Source: Myxocyprinus asiaticus (taxonomy: Eukaryota; Chordata; Actinopteri; Cypriniformes; Catostomidae). From it: 64,000 bases of DNA. Positions 33,401 through 48,400 of this stretch are shown here, in pieces; positions within the stretch are counted from its first letter, which is position 1; every line of letters begins with the position of its first letter. The stretch spans positions 24,588,931 to 24,652,930 of the forward strand of contig NC_059372.1 of NCBI RefSeq assembly GCF_019703515.2, given 5' to 3'. The position numbers and the translations under genes were made by a program. The notes beneath the pieces are model-generated. The model was given only the letters and a program-made list of their open reading frames with translations. It was not told the DNA's origin and did no database searches.

Positions 33401-36400
33401 GACTAATTTGACTGTCGTTTAAACGGAAGTTTTGTAACCGACTAGTTGACTAAAAAAAATATGTTTTTATGCGACCCATTTAAAATACTTAATCTATTGC
33501 AAATCTGACGCTAATTTCCACTGAAAAGGGGCATTTATCTGCGACGTGATCACCCTGAATTATGATCATTGTACATTAAATATAGAACATGACACGCATT
33601 CACTGAATCAACATTAGCGAATATTTAACAGACATATTTATTGAAAACAATTGAATGAATAGTGCAGGATCAATGGAACACCCCTAAAAGCCTGTTCTAA
33701 ACGGAAATCACCAAGAAAAATATAACATATTAAAACAGTCAGGACATTGTTGAAAATAATTAACAGGTAGGCTAAGCCAAATCTATGAGTATTTCACGAC
33801 GTGCAATCGTGCATTAACCATTGATCTAATATGACAGCTGTTGGGTAAAGAACGTTTTAAAAATAACATCCAAGCATGCACAGATTTAAAGAAGACTCAA
33901 ATGTCAAAACATCCTTAGGGAGTTTCAAACATTTGGAAAACCGATTCCCGCACCACCAAAGTGATTTCATAATTACTTTGCTGAGTTTGCTTGTCTAGTG
34001 AGAGGACATTTTCCTGCGCGTGCCGCGAGTGAGAGAGAGAAGCACGTGCAGCCTGAGGTGAAATTAAACTCTGTATCTGCTCCGGATAGCCTTTTATATA
34101 TATAATATTTGTATTATTAATTCTATTTAAAATATGTAACATTAATATGACAGTAATTTAAGTGCAGCCTCTGTAAAAATATAAAGCAAAACGTAAATGT
34201 GTAAAAATTATTATCAGTTTAATGGGGGGGGGGGGGGGGGAGCAAATATTAACCGACTAGTAATTCCATTGTCGACTAGCAGCATCAGAACCGTTTAGTC
34301 GACTAGACAACTAGTCTCGCACATACCTAGTGCACATTTAAGCTTAAAGTTGGGAACATTTGCAGGACAAAATGTAACACATACAGAAAAAGGAAATACA
34401 GGTGCATCTCAATAAATTAGAATGTCGTGGAAAAGTTCATTTATTTCAGTAATTCAACTCAAATTGTGAAACTCGTGTATTAAATAAATTCAGTGCACAC
34501 AGACTGAAGTAGTTTAAGTCTTTGGTTCTTTTAATTGTGATGATTTTGGCTCACATTTAACAAAAATCCACCAATTCACTATCTCAAAAAATTAGAATAT
34601 GGTGACATGCCAATCAGCTAATCAACTCAAAACACTTGCAAAGGTTTCCTGAGCCTTCAAAATGGTCTCTCAGTTTGGTTCACTAGGCTACACAATCATG
34701 GGGAAGACTGCTGATCTGACAGTTGTCCAGAAGACAATCATTGACACCCTTCACAAGGAGGGTAAGCCACAAACATTCATTGCCAAAGAAGCTGGCTGTT
34801 CACAGAGTGCTGTATCCAAGCATGTTAACAGAAAGTTGAGTGGAAGGAAAAAGTGTGGAAGAAAAAGATGCACAACCAACCGAGAGAACCGCAGCCTTAC
34901 GATTGTCAAGCAAAATCGATTCAAGAATTTGGGTGAACTTCACAAGGAATGGACTGAGGCTGGGGTCAAGGCATCAAGAGCCACCACACACAGACGTGTC
35001 AAGGAATTTGGCTACAGTTGTCGTATTCCTCTTGTTATGCCACTCCTGAACCACAGACAATGTCAGAGGCGTCTTACCTGGGCTAAGGAGAAGAAGAACT
35101 GGACTGTTGCCCAGTGGTCCAAAGTCCTCTCTTCAGATGAGAGCAAGTTTTGTATTTCATTTGGAAACCAAGGTCCTAGAGTCTGGAGGAAGGGTGGAGA
35201 AGCTCATAGCCCAAGTTGCTTGAAGTCCAGTGTTAAGTTTCCACAGTCTGTGATGATTTGGGGTGCAATGTCATCTGCTGGTGTTGGTCCATTGTGTTTT
35301 TTGAAAACCAAAGTCACTGCACCCGTTTACCAAGACATTTTGGAGCACTTCATGCTTCCTTCTGCTGACCAGCTTTTTAAAGATGCTGATTTCATTTTCC
35401 AGCAGGATTTGGCACCTGCCCACACTGCCAAAAGCACCAAAAGTTGGTTAAATGACCATGGTGTTGGTGTGCTTGACTGGCCAGCAAACTCACCAGACCT
35501 GAACCCCATAGAGAATCTATGGGGTATTGTCAAGAGGAAAATGAGAAACAAGAGACCAAAAAAATGCAGATGAGCTGAAGGCCACTGTCAAAGAAACCTG
35601 GGCTTCCATACCACCTCAGCAGTGCCACAAACTGATCACCTCCATGCCACGCCGAATTGAGGCAGTAATTAAAGCAAAAGGAGCCCCTACCAAGTATTGA
35701 GTACATATACAGTAAATGAACATACTTTCCAGAAGGCCAACAATTCACTAAAAATGTTTTTTTTATTGGTCTTATGATGTATTCTAATTTTTTGAGATAG
35801 TGAATTGGTGGGTTTTTGTTAAATGTGAGCCAAAATCATCACAATTAAAAGAACCAAAGACTTAAACTACTTCAGTCTGTGTGCACTGAATTTATTTAAT
35901 ACACGAGTTTCACAATTTGAGTTGAATTACTGAAATACATGAACTTTTCCATGACATTCTAATTTATTGAGATGCACCTGTAGATGTCAACACCAGTGTC
36001 AGAAATTAACTTTTTAATTACTGGGCAAAATTTACCCCTGGATTTGATTTCAAGGGGCACTTTTTTCATTTATGAGGGCATATTGTTGTATAACTATTTA
36101 AAACGCTGTGTCTCATCCGTTGACTTCAATTTAATCAAATGATTAAAACAAAATTCTCAAGATTGAGAATTTATTATCTCTTAACCTGAAACTGCAATTA
36201 ACGTCAACTGTTATTTTGTGCCATAATACGCTTAACTAGGACTATAATAGAAAATTAAGAACTATATAAGATGTTACAAATAAAAAAAACAGCAGAATTA
36301 ATTTCAAGTGCATGTTTTGCCCCCACATTTTGAATTTCTGGGGCATTTTTGGTGCCATTTATTGACCCTGGTCCACACTGTTATTAAAGCTCTAAAAAAA

Positions 36401-39400
36401 TTATTTGAAAAACAACAACAACAAACGTTTCGAACAATTATGTCTTCATCAGGCAAAAAAAAAAAAAATATATATTTTTTTTAAATAATAAAAAATACAT
36501 TAAAAAGTTTTTCAAATAAAACTTTTTGGAGCTTAAATAACAGTGTGTGCACATCTATTTCCTTTATTTGTGTACTAATAAAAGTAAAACGTATTAATTT
36601 TCTGTTGATTATTATTTGAAAGGTAAATTTTAATCTTCCTGAAATTATGAACTAAGCTAGGCTACCTAAAAAACCTGGTAATGAGATCAACTGCAGAACA
36701 AACATATGCACAGTACCTGCTGAGAACTCTCCTGGCATTAAAGTCTGGGGATGTAGAGGGTAAAGAGGAGGCCGGTGGGGCTGAGTGTTGCAGGGGTGAG
36801 TAACGGTTCAAACTGGTGGCACTGGGACGAGAGACATCTGAAAGGAGGGTGCAACAAGAGAAGAGATTTTACATTTGCAGCAGAAAACAGTATGCATCTC
36901 TGTAATAAAGTATATAAGCAGAAAATCTTGCATAAACTGCAAAATAACAGGGAATGACAAAGCCAGCAGCCCAAGTGTAACTGCATCACTCTTCCTTTAC
37001 CTGACTCACTGGCCTTGGCTCCAGCCCCTCCACTGCTGCCCTTCATCCAGTTCAACTGAGCTCTTGGTCCCAGTTGAATCTTCTCATCTATTGTTGGCTA
37101 AAGTAGGTTTACAAACAAAACCAATTTTAGTACGATCATTTTACATTTCCCTAAAGCATTAATTTAGATAAAGATGTTACCATACAAGCAAACAGAGCAA
37201 AGCAAACCATCAGGAGGAGCTGTTGAGTCACACATTCAATTTCCATATTTACCAAATAGCTTCAGGTCAAAGTGCTTTGAAGCAGCAGACTGCAAAAATG
37301 CATAATCCATGACAAGGTGTGGTTTGCACAGCTTCCTTTAAGCTGAAGTGTGTATTTTTGACTACATTAAAATACTTTCTCCAACTACAGCTTAATATGC
37401 AGACTTCAACTTCAAGTAAGCCATAAGTAGGTTGATGCCCCCAAAAAGTATGAACACTGGCTCTGGTGTAATCAAAACACTGCTCTGTATGTTTGAGCAT
37501 CCCGAACAACTCGACATAGCAACACTGGCTCAACCAATGGCATGAGTTTGGGGTGGGACCAAAGGCAGAGAGGTGAGTGTTAAGAAAACCTGTTTAAAAA
37601 CTATAATATTTGCTATTCCTTTTGGTGACCCTAGGGGTACAGAAATGACACACTTTAGATTGGAGTATGATGTAGCTGATAAGATCAATTGTTTATAAAG
37701 GGATGGTTGTCCCATTCAAGCTAACTAACATACTGAACGATGGATCTAAGAATCTCCTTTTTTAAAAACACAACCACAGCTGTGAAAGACATCTCATGAC
37801 CAAACCAGAAAGAGAACATTTTTGGATCATGGATGAATGGGTCAGTATTTCACACCAAAAATATAAATGATATAATAAATTATTAAAGAAAATGACACCT
37901 ATTGTAGGACCATAAAGTGTTTTTGCATGGACTGGACCTTGGAGATCTTGAGAATCTTAGCGGGGTCTATTGTCCTGCTGTTCTTAGTCATAGGCACAGT
38001 GCTCCAGGTCTCCTCTCTCTGCACCACTGCAACACGAAGAGAGGAAAATTAATGATCATAAAGTTTTCACAGAGGTACAGAGTATGGCTTCTTGATCAGA
38101 GAGAGCAATAAAGAAAGGAGACCCACAGGAGTAAGCAAGCTGTAAAGAGGATTAGCCTATGGCACAATTCTCTTTCTGACCTGGTCTCCTCTTGTTGTCC
38201 TTAGACAGCAGTTGCTGATGGACCTTCCTCTGTTCCTCCTGCTCCTCCAACTTTGCCTCCTTGTGGATCTGCTCGATGGTCTTGGGGCCCTGGTCAGCTC
38301 TCCGAGACACCCAATTGTGCTGAGAATTTTAAAAAAGTTCTGAGGATCCCAGCATGACCGCCAAATACATAAAACTTGTCCTCGAGTTCCACACACACAC
38401 CTTTTCTTTTCTCTTTACTTTTCTCAATCTGATTACCTGTGGCAAAAGGCTGCTATGGCTGAATCACAACATGCTGATAATACACTTGTGTTTGTGATAT
38501 TGCTTACAGATAATAATAATAATAATAATACAACCATTTAATATTATATAATTGTTATTATTAGTATTATTGCTACTTTTTCAATACAACATTTTTATTC
38601 AGTTGTTATATTTTTCTGTCTTCAATTTCATGTATCCAGTTGAACAGAGGTTTTATTTTATCGGGACTTTTATTTTGACAGACCTTTGAGTTCTTCCTGT
38701 TTTTGACGGGTTAGTTATATCAAGTTTCCCATTAATACTGGGATAATTCCATCATGACACTCGAGCTTAAATCTCCGAACTGCACAGGAGGAGTTCATTT
38801 AAGTGTTAACAGCCATTTATACTCTAAACACACTGCATGAAAATTAAGCACCAGCAGTGTGTTGAGTCTGTGTGAGTGTGTGCGCATGCGTGTGCCACAT
38901 GTGGCACCTCTTGTTCATTCTGTAGCCTGCAGCGCATGTGAATGTATATTATTTAATTAAATTACATCCTTCTGCTGTTTAATGATCAGACTTGGCCATA
39001 TCCAAAGGTTTTTTATTTTATATTCAAATTGTCATTTGATTTCATCGCAAAACTGTCACATCTTATATCACTTTGCTAATGGCAGCCTACTGTAATATGG
39101 TACCGAAGTCAACAACAAGATGATATCGTACCATTTTAATTTTTTTGGTATAGTGATACTTTATTAGTACCGGTAAACCATGCAACCCTAAGTGATAATT
39201 TAAAATTTTAAAGACAAAACAAGGGTTGGTAAATATAATATTTTTAATGAGCTCTAAGGTTGTTAAATAGTGGTATATGTCTTCTGTAGAAGGTATCAGT
39301 GTGATGTCAACATCATTTTAAAAACATAATGTTGAACTGCCAAATTCCTGGTGAAGTACTACACCACCCACAATCCTCAAGTGAAATCTACCAATCAGAG

Positions 39401-42400
39401 AAGTTGCCATCACCATGGAAAATGAAATCACAGAGGTGAGTTTTTGCAGGCTAGCAGAGACTATTTAGGTATCATCGCTGCATTCGAATATCCATACTTC
39501 CCTACTATATAGTATTAATAAAACAGTAAGCGAGAAATACCCGGATGACCTACTATTTCCTGGCAAGATTCTGTAGTGCGGATCGACTGGACACTTTACG
39601 ATCCCATAATCCCTAAGGAGCTGCGGAGACATCATGTTCAAAATGCTGGATTTAAAAGAATGGCGGTGAACCGTGAGTTGGATAGATCTTCTCAACTGTA
39701 GATGGAATATATACCAAGAAAGTTTTTCCCTTGTGCTCAAATAGTTCTCGTTTAACAAAACCAGAGTAGATTATTTTCGCGGTTATTGTTATTACGTCAT
39801 ATATTTGGGTCACGGGTCAATACTCACACCCCTGGTATATATTCATACTACTCGCATGCATACCTAAAGAATGTGAAGTGTGCCCTTCATCAAATACAGT
39901 TCATACTCTGACAGTACGCAATTACAGACACTGGGAATATTTTCTGTAAATAAATTCACACCCAGTGTTGGGCAAGTTACTCTAAAAAAGTAATTAATTA
40001 CTAACTACTAATTACATCTTCTACAGTGTAATTATATTACTGTACTAATAACTCTGTTGCAAAGTAATTGCATTACTTATTACAAATTACTTTCTAAAAC
40101 CCTTATCAACCTCAAACAGATGAAAAATATAAGGACAGACATGAAATTGTTCTTTTAATTCTTTCAAATAAATCATATAAAATCAAATAAATTATACATG
40201 AACTGGCCAAAGAATTTAAGGGGGCTTCATTAAATTAGATAACATACATTTTAACATTAGACGTTAAATTACGATTTTAAATTCACTACTGTTTCATACA
40301 GAATTGTTATAGTCTATACAGTATTTAACACAATTACATCAGAAGTAACTGTAATTAAATTACTGAAAAATGAAGAGTAATCCCTTCCTTTACTTTTTTC
40401 AATGATATAGTAATTTAATTACAGTAATTACTTAGTAATGCATGACACCCAACACTGGTCGCACCTAGTCAAAACTGCGTTGTTGAGAGAGAAAAAAAAC
40501 ACAGATAAGTCACACTTATGTATAAGTTGCACTGACAGAGTTTGCATCCTACAGGCATTAGGACCCAGGAGTTGTCGGCTTCCTTTCAGCTGCTCAGCAC
40601 TTCAAGTCGCTCCTTGAATATTACCCAAATCTACGCATCATATCACACTGTATTTGGGCTCATTTTAATCTGAAGAATTTGCTTTATAGTAATGGCTTTT
40701 CGTATTTTGTTTATGTTTCATGAAATGATTTTGCGAAACAAATAATCCACATCTGTTTATAACATATCTAACTCTGTTTGCTTGCACATACAAATAAACA
40801 TTTAGTCTGTGTAAAACAATAGGCTTGTTGTATTCTATTCTTTCATTAAATTTAACGACTGTCAATCATGGCTATTTCAGAAATTTTGCAACTTTCTTTG
40901 CTATGCACTAATTTTTGGATCACTGACTGAATGTTTTTATTAAAGGTGTGATGAAACGTCATTTTGTGGGAATTTTGTGGGAGTTTCAATGACACCATTC
41001 AGAATGCTGTATGGTACGTGGGTCCTTTACATTCGAGATGTGAAGTATACCATTTTGTATCTTTGTTTGTTTTCAAAATTATAATTTTTTTTCCAAAATA
41101 AAATATTTTAATTTTATACATGGAGAAAGTGCACAGAAAATATACTTCTGTAACTCAGGATAATGAAAAAGCAGGTGGTCACTGTTGAGCTCTATGGAAA
41201 ATAAACAATAACGCATGCAACTCACCAATCGCAGGTCAATGACATCCTGCAGCATGAAGCGAATGCGAGAGGAAGTCTTTCTCTCCTTTACTATCTTTTC
41301 CATTTGATTGAAGTACTGATCCATTCGTGGCTAAAAGTGAAATGACAAAAGGACAGTCCTTGAGATATACAACCTTCAAACGAGACCTGGATACGTCAAC
41401 AGACCACTATTTACAATACAATTGTTATTCTACTGACAAACCTCAAAATTGATGTCTGCCTTTAAATAAGTTAGGCATCACCCTGCAAATACAGTCATGT
41501 TCTCAGCTGAACTCAGAGCAAGTTGTGGCCTGCAGAGCACATAATGACTCATAAGGGACTTTTCCAAGCGAACTTGTAGGCTTTGAATTGCAGCCATATT
41601 TTCTGTAGAGCTATATAGACCAGCAGTGGTTTACTCAAACTGTCAGCAGTTGAATTTGGCATGATTTTATAAAACAGCACACAGCAGGAGGTGTGGACCA
41701 AAGATGAAATAGTCAAAGAAGCCAAATAATATCAGTTTATGCAGAGCTCCACCAGTGTAGAGTGTGGTCATCTCATGGATTTCTGTGCTAGACTTGCACC
41801 AAAGCTTTTTTTTATTGCTGATCATCCCAGGAAGAAAAAGACCTGCAAACTTGCTTTAACCACAGTAAAATATGCAAAGTCTCATAGTATTCACACAGGT
41901 TGCAGCATCCACTAGCAGGCACTGCAAAAGCAGGTTTACAAAGACTTTTATATAAAAAGGGGAAATATAATAATTTTTATAATTATTTTCTCTGAGGTCC
42001 ACTTATAATTTCCACAAAGTTTTTTTTTTAGCCAAAACAGTCATATTCTAATTTTTATGTTACAATTTAGAAGACCCTAGGCTCACCTTAGCTTTCTCAA
42101 AGTCCAGGTCCTTGCCAATAGTGGTGAGCAGTCTACAGAGGCACTCGAGTGACTCTTCGTCATGGTTCTTCAGCAACTTGACCACACAGTCATGCATAAT
42201 GGCCTCCGTCAGCATCCGCAACTTGAAGAGCTCGCCAATGAACTTAATGTTGCCAATGGAGCGTCTGCGGGCCTTGTCCTTTGCTTCTTCCAGCTCCTCC
42301 TGTAGCCTCTCCCGCTCGATAGCCTAACAGAGAGCAAGACCGAGACATCAGAAATGATCCTAGTGAATCCACTGCGGTCAAACTGCCATCAATAACCAAT

Positions 42401-45400
42401 TTTTATTCAGTATAGATGCTCCTAAAATACATGGATTTTTATTTTCAATATTGTGTATAACGTGTTAATTTAGTACAATTAATTCACAAATACTTGAATT
42501 CATAGTTTGTGTAGTACTTAAGACATCTTCACAAAGATAATATTTCTAATTTATTTTAGGGACATGAACATTTATGTTGGACTTTGTAATTGGATTTTGA
42601 GTTGACTCAAGTGCAGTAATGCTGAATGTTTAGAGTTTAGATTTTATAATTAACATTAGCACAACAATCAGAAAAAAATACAAGAAAATGTCTATGACTG
42701 CACGTAGTTTGCATGCGGATAGCCAATTATGGCCACAATTCTTAGGAACCCGAATTGATCATAGCCTATATTATTTATATTCAGCATCTTGCCAATCTAA
42801 ATGGCCTGAGAACAGTTTAAGACAAGTTTTAAGAATACTTTCAAGACTGCAGCACTTACTGAGGTAGCTGCCTCCAGCTCCTTGTGTTTCTTCTCAAAAG
42901 CATCATCATCCACCTTGTCTTTCTCAAACTCCATCTGACAGCGGTTCAGCAGCAGCTTCCGGAAATTCACAGTGTTGTTGGGCTTATCCATCATGGGCAC
43001 TTTTAACTACAAAAAAAAGCATACATCACTGACTTTGTGATGTGGAATCTCTCTACAATATATTCTAAGCTAAACAGATGGAAATAATTTTTTTTTTATT
43101 CATACTCATAGACTTTCTTTCTTCCACAGAACACAAAAGGAGATGCTAGGCAGACTGTTAGCCTCACTCACCATACATTTTAAATGCACCTTTTTCCATA
43201 CAATTAAAGTGAATGGTGACTGAGGCTAACATTCTGCCAAACATCTCCTTTTGTGTCACACAAAAAAAGTCATACAGGTTTGGAACAACATGATAGTGAG
43301 TGAATGATGGAAAAATTGTAATTGAGCAAACTACCCTTTTAAAGGTATGTCTGACTCACCGTGGCCAGACAGCTGCACATGTTGCCATAGGCAACAGAGA
43401 AGCCTGGTTCATCGATGGCTTTCTCAAAGACCAGGTCTATGACGCCCTTGAGTCTCTCTTCTGTGTCAATGGTAAGGTCGGTCACCTGCTTCATCAGCTG
43501 GTTGAACATCTGTGGCGTCAATTTGTTGAGGATACTACGCACTTTTCGGAAAAGCTCCTGCATGAAACATCAATGAACAGATAACTAAATGCCCTTCAAG
43601 GCAAGATTTTCTCAATTTTACAGGAATGGTGTAATATAACCATTAACCTAAACCATAAGTGCACATCTGGTTACCACAACATCCTTTCTGTTAACTGCAA
43701 AATAAGGCTTTTTTAAACAAGTATTTGGCTCAGGGTAGAGTGAGAATGCAGGGCAGACCTGAGTTTTCAGGGACTCTGAATCTTCAGTGACGCTGTCCCG
43801 CTTCATGCCAGGCTTCCAGGCATTTTCTGCTGTCCTGAGCTGCACGTCATCATTCACCGAAACGTTTGTAATAATTTTGCGCGCAGGTGGTCGTCGCATG
43901 CTTACATTCAGCAGCTGAGGGAACAGACATAATCATGTAATACTGGGGATGTGTAATGAGCGTTTCTTAGAGGGAATCTTAAGAAATATTACTTCTAAGT
44001 TTAAACATTCAGGATAAATTAACTGAAATAGCTTATATTTCTGGGTACAGATTAAGATGTGTATTAAAATGTAATTAAGGATTTCCAAAAGGTGGATCCA
44101 GAGAACATAGTTATTTAGTTACTGTAGTAGTTAAGGCAACCTTTGTATTAAAATTCTCCTTACAAATTTTTGTAAGTGTTAAAAAAAAAAAAAAAAGAAA
44201 AAAGGAGAGAAACTAACCGGTGATCCCCTGCCCCCTGGAATCTGTCGGCCAAAATCAGCAAACGCTGGCGTGAAGTCTGGGCCTCTGGAGGTCACACGTG
44301 GGTCTACTGGCCGCATGGTCATCTTATTTTGGTTAATCTGTTCAAGCAGGCAGTCAAGTGAGACAGCTACATATTAGAACTTTTTTAAAGAACAACATAA
44401 TACCTTGTACAAGACTGGTAGTACATTTTACATGGATTAAAAAGAGGGTCATAATTACATTACAATATCCTTTTATTCCCATTGTAGTCAATTTAATTGT
44501 GCGGTACAAATTAATTCTAGCAAAAGAGAAATTTCGAAGGGAATTTCTTAATGACTTTAATCAAACTGCTTTAAAACTCCTGATATACACTACCTGTCAA
44601 AAGTCTGGACACACTTGTCTTAATTTATGTTTCTCATTATCTTAAAGTTGAAGTGTGTAATGTTTAAATGTTTAAATATGTCCTATAGCCCAGCTTAATA
44701 TTCAGAGACAACTATAACTAAGCCAATTATAGGTTGATTTCCCTGAAACAAGTGAACACCAGGGTCAGATTGGCCATTGGGAAATTCAGGACCTTTTCAG
44801 GTGGGCCGCTAGCAAGCTGATGCACATTGTGATATAAAAATATATCAATAAAAAATACCAATTAAACAAATAAATCTACTTTAAAATATGATATTATTGC
44901 TGCAAATTATATTAATTTTGAATATAAAAACCGACACCATAATGCTTGATTCCTGAATGTTTCACAGACCAATATCTGTCATCAGATCAAAGAGGATCGA
45001 AGAAAGAGAAAAGGGCCTTTCAAACCGAACATGCTCTTGTGCTACAAAAAATCTAGATGCAATGCAAGGAACAGTACAGAACGCAGGTGTCTCAACACGC
45101 GTTTTAACAATGTAAGTTTTTTAATTTGTTACAGAGTCTAAAAACGCGGCGCTCCTGCACAAAACCCTAAACCAGACACGGCACAACAATCAATGACGTC
45201 CGTCTAGTGCATGTTTACATAGGAAAACAATTTAAAAACAGTGCGAATTGATGCAAAAACTTAGGCTTGCCTATAAGTTCATAAGTTCCTAACTCTAGCA
45301 TTGCTAAAGTTTGTTTCATTTAATTTCGTTAAAGATTACTCAATTTAATTTGATGGAATTTTGTTAAGAAATTGAAAAGCATAAATCTTAAAAATAGGCA

Positions 45401-48400
45401 AAAATATTTTTGGTGTATAAAAATGTGAGAATTTTTTTTATTAAAATATTGCCAATCATAAACTTAATGAATAAATACACTGCCTGGCCAAAAAAGCCTT
45501 TAGCTTTGATTACGGCACGCATTCCTCCTGGCATTGTTTCGACAACCTTATGCAACATCACAACATTTATTTCCATCCAGAGTTGCATACATTTTTGGCC
45601 GTGATCTTGTATTGATGATGAGAGAGTCGAACCACTCCGTTAAGTCTTCTCCAGCACATCCAAAGACTTTCAATGGGGTTAAGGTCAGGCCAATTCATGT
45701 GTGAAAATGATCCCTCGTGCTCCCTGAACCACTCTTTCACAATTTGAGCCCGATTAATTCGTCCTGGAATATGCCTGTGCCATCAGGGAAGATAAAATCC
45801 ATTGATGGGATAACCTGTTCATTTAGTACATTCATGTAGTCAACTGACTTCATTTTATTGCCGCATAACGTTGCTGAGCCTAGACTTGACCAACTGAAGC
45901 AACCCCAGATCATAACACTGCCTCCAGTACAGTGGGCACTATGCATGACGGGTGCATCGCTTCATGCGGTTCCCTTCTTACTCTGATGCACCCATCGCTA
46001 TGGAATAGGGTAAATCTGGACTCATCAGACCACATGACCTTTTTCCATTGCTCCACAGTCCAGTATTTATGCTCCCTAGCAAACTGAAGTCATTTATTCT
46101 GATTAGCTTCACTAACAAGTGGCTTTCTTGTGGCCACACAGCTGTTTAGTCTCAAACCTTTAAGTTCTCGTCTCATAGTGTGTGTGGAAATGCTCTTACT
46201 TTCACTATTAAACATAACCGTGAGTTCTACTGTCGATTTTTTACAATGTGACTTTACCAAGCATTTTAGTGATCTACGATCACGATCATTCAAGACCACA
46301 TTTCTTCCATGAAGTTGACGGTTCACCACTATCCTTCCAGGTTTTAATAATGTGTTGGACAGTTCTTATCCCAATTCTAGTGATTTCAGCAATCTCCTTA
46401 GCTGTTTTCTTTGCTTGATGCAGGCCAATAATTTTCCCCTTCTGAAGTAACAGTAACATCTTTTCCAAGACCGCGGGATACGTCTTCTGACACGGTTGCT
46501 TAAGAAATGAGAAGCTACACACTGCATCAGTTAGGGTTAAAAGAATTGTTGCCACATATTAATCACTGCAATAATGATCCAATCATAGACTCTTAAGTAT
46601 CTGCTTATTTAAATCCAAAGGTGACATTTTTTTTTTGTGGCCAGGCAGTGTAAAACACATGTTCATTGTTGTTATAACCTTTTTACCATCCAGCTGCATA
46701 AAGATAAGCACCCAAGAATAAATTAGGTTTTGTGTCGTGTATTTTAACAATTTCAATGCATCGTCAATTACACCAATCAGTGTGTCATAGCACATAGATC
46801 GTTCTGTTCTCTTTATGCGCAACATAGCCTACAAAACACATTTATAAATCAATTATAATAATAATATAGATAGGCCAATAATAAATAATAAATATATTAG
46901 ATATCCATAGTGGAATCTATGATCAGTGGGCCGCAAGAATTCTGAAATTTCCAGTAAGTTGACTGACGTACCTTGAAAGGGATTTGTCTAGGCAAAGGGT
47001 GGCTACTTTGAAGATGCTAAAATATGCAGTATAGAGTGTTTCCCCAATATGCATTTTGCAGCGGCGCTCATTATTAAGCAGTAGAGCAGTGTTGGGATTT
47101 CACATGGTTAATTCAATATTCTTGACGCAACATAACGCTTGCCAGTCCCAGTCAGCTGTGCGCTTTCTACACTGCGAAAGAGACCCCACCACACACATAC
47201 ACAAAAATACATGCACATACTCACAGTGATGTCACCGCATAACACACAGGTGTCAAACTCGCTTCATTTCAAGTGGCCCGCAAGCTCATTTCTGAAACGT
47301 AGGATGGCAGGGGATCGCAACGTTTCACTGAACAATCAGTTTGCGCTTTCCTCGTGAATATTAATGAGACTTCCCCGTCATCTGTATGTTTTGGAGCGCA
47401 TTTTGCTCGCTTCAAAAGCGGAATGAAACAGTGCTACATGGATCAATTATCAACACAGCTTAATCATGGATAAAGCAGCACGAGGGCAGAGCAGGTGCGG
47501 TAATACGCGGACTGGTCTCAACCGCACAGACTATATTAAATGCACTTGTAAACGAGTGAGATGGGCGGCAGGGATCGCGAAACCTATTTGAATGCGGTAA
47601 AGAATTGTCTGTTGCAAAACTCGTGTCTCGGTGATGACACTAGTTTAAAACAAACAGCCCCCTCATTCTAAATGGCACTGACAAAGAAAACAGCAGAAAA
47701 CATAAATTAGAAGGCTTTTCAATTCTCCGATCACAACGCTTACAAAACTTTACCATGGATTTACTGTAGTAACACTAACTGTACTGTATTAGCTATGGTA
47801 GTTGTGGCAGAAATCTTTCTAAATGTATTTAGACTGCTGTTTTTTCATTACAAAAATGCCATAGTTCTTTATATAGAAACCATAATCACTAACCATGGTA
47901 GTGATGAGCCATGCATGGTTTTACATGGTTACCATGAACTATTACAAATATCATTGTTAAAACTAGGGCTAAAACAATTAGTAAACGTTATCGACAACGT
48001 CGACAATAAAAAAAAAAAAAAATTGTCGGCAAAATGTTTTGTTGTCGAATAGTCGTTTGATGTAATTTAACATAACATGAAATCATATAAAACTCTAAGG
48101 ATGGCGCGCAAGAGCAGCACTGCAGCTCGCGCCTGACTGAGGAGAGCAAGTAAACATGGCTCACATCCAGATGCACTCAAATTTCACAGCTTCAGGTGAT
48201 GTAGATCGTGAAGTATGAGGTAATTACACAAAAATACAAATTAAGTAAATACAGAAGCACTCTCGTTGTGGAATAAGCGGAGCCAGAGCTGCCATTCCGC
48301 TGAAGCAAAACTTGCATATCAGAGCGTCTTTAAATGAAACACCTTGGCTTGACATCTTTAATGCAGTTATATTTAATGCATTATAGCTTTATTAAAGTTC

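Larger units (their letters stand above)
38181..44337 (-). other. eif4g3: eif4g3 exons for the MIF4G (HEAT-1) domain and its lead-in
   Basis: Exons 44218-44337 ([14 protein letters not shown]) and 43759-43914 ([11 protein letters not shown]) lead into the domain. Exon 43360-43557 starts it ([20 protein letters not shown]), followed by 42860-43006, 42087-42323 ([17 protein letters not shown]), 41226-41330 ([19 protein letters not shown]) and 38181-38319 ([20 protein letters not shown]). This is the central eIF4A, eIF3 and RNA-binding HEAT-repeat domain. All intron phases join without shifts. Confidence 0.95.

Noticed and set aside
38015..38018. Alternative start of eif4g3 exon 37938-38014 at the CAG acceptor (38018)
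   Set aside because: Incoming phase would then read into an in-frame stop. The AG giving start 38014 keeps the frame and the conserved KNSR...DP..ILKI segment.
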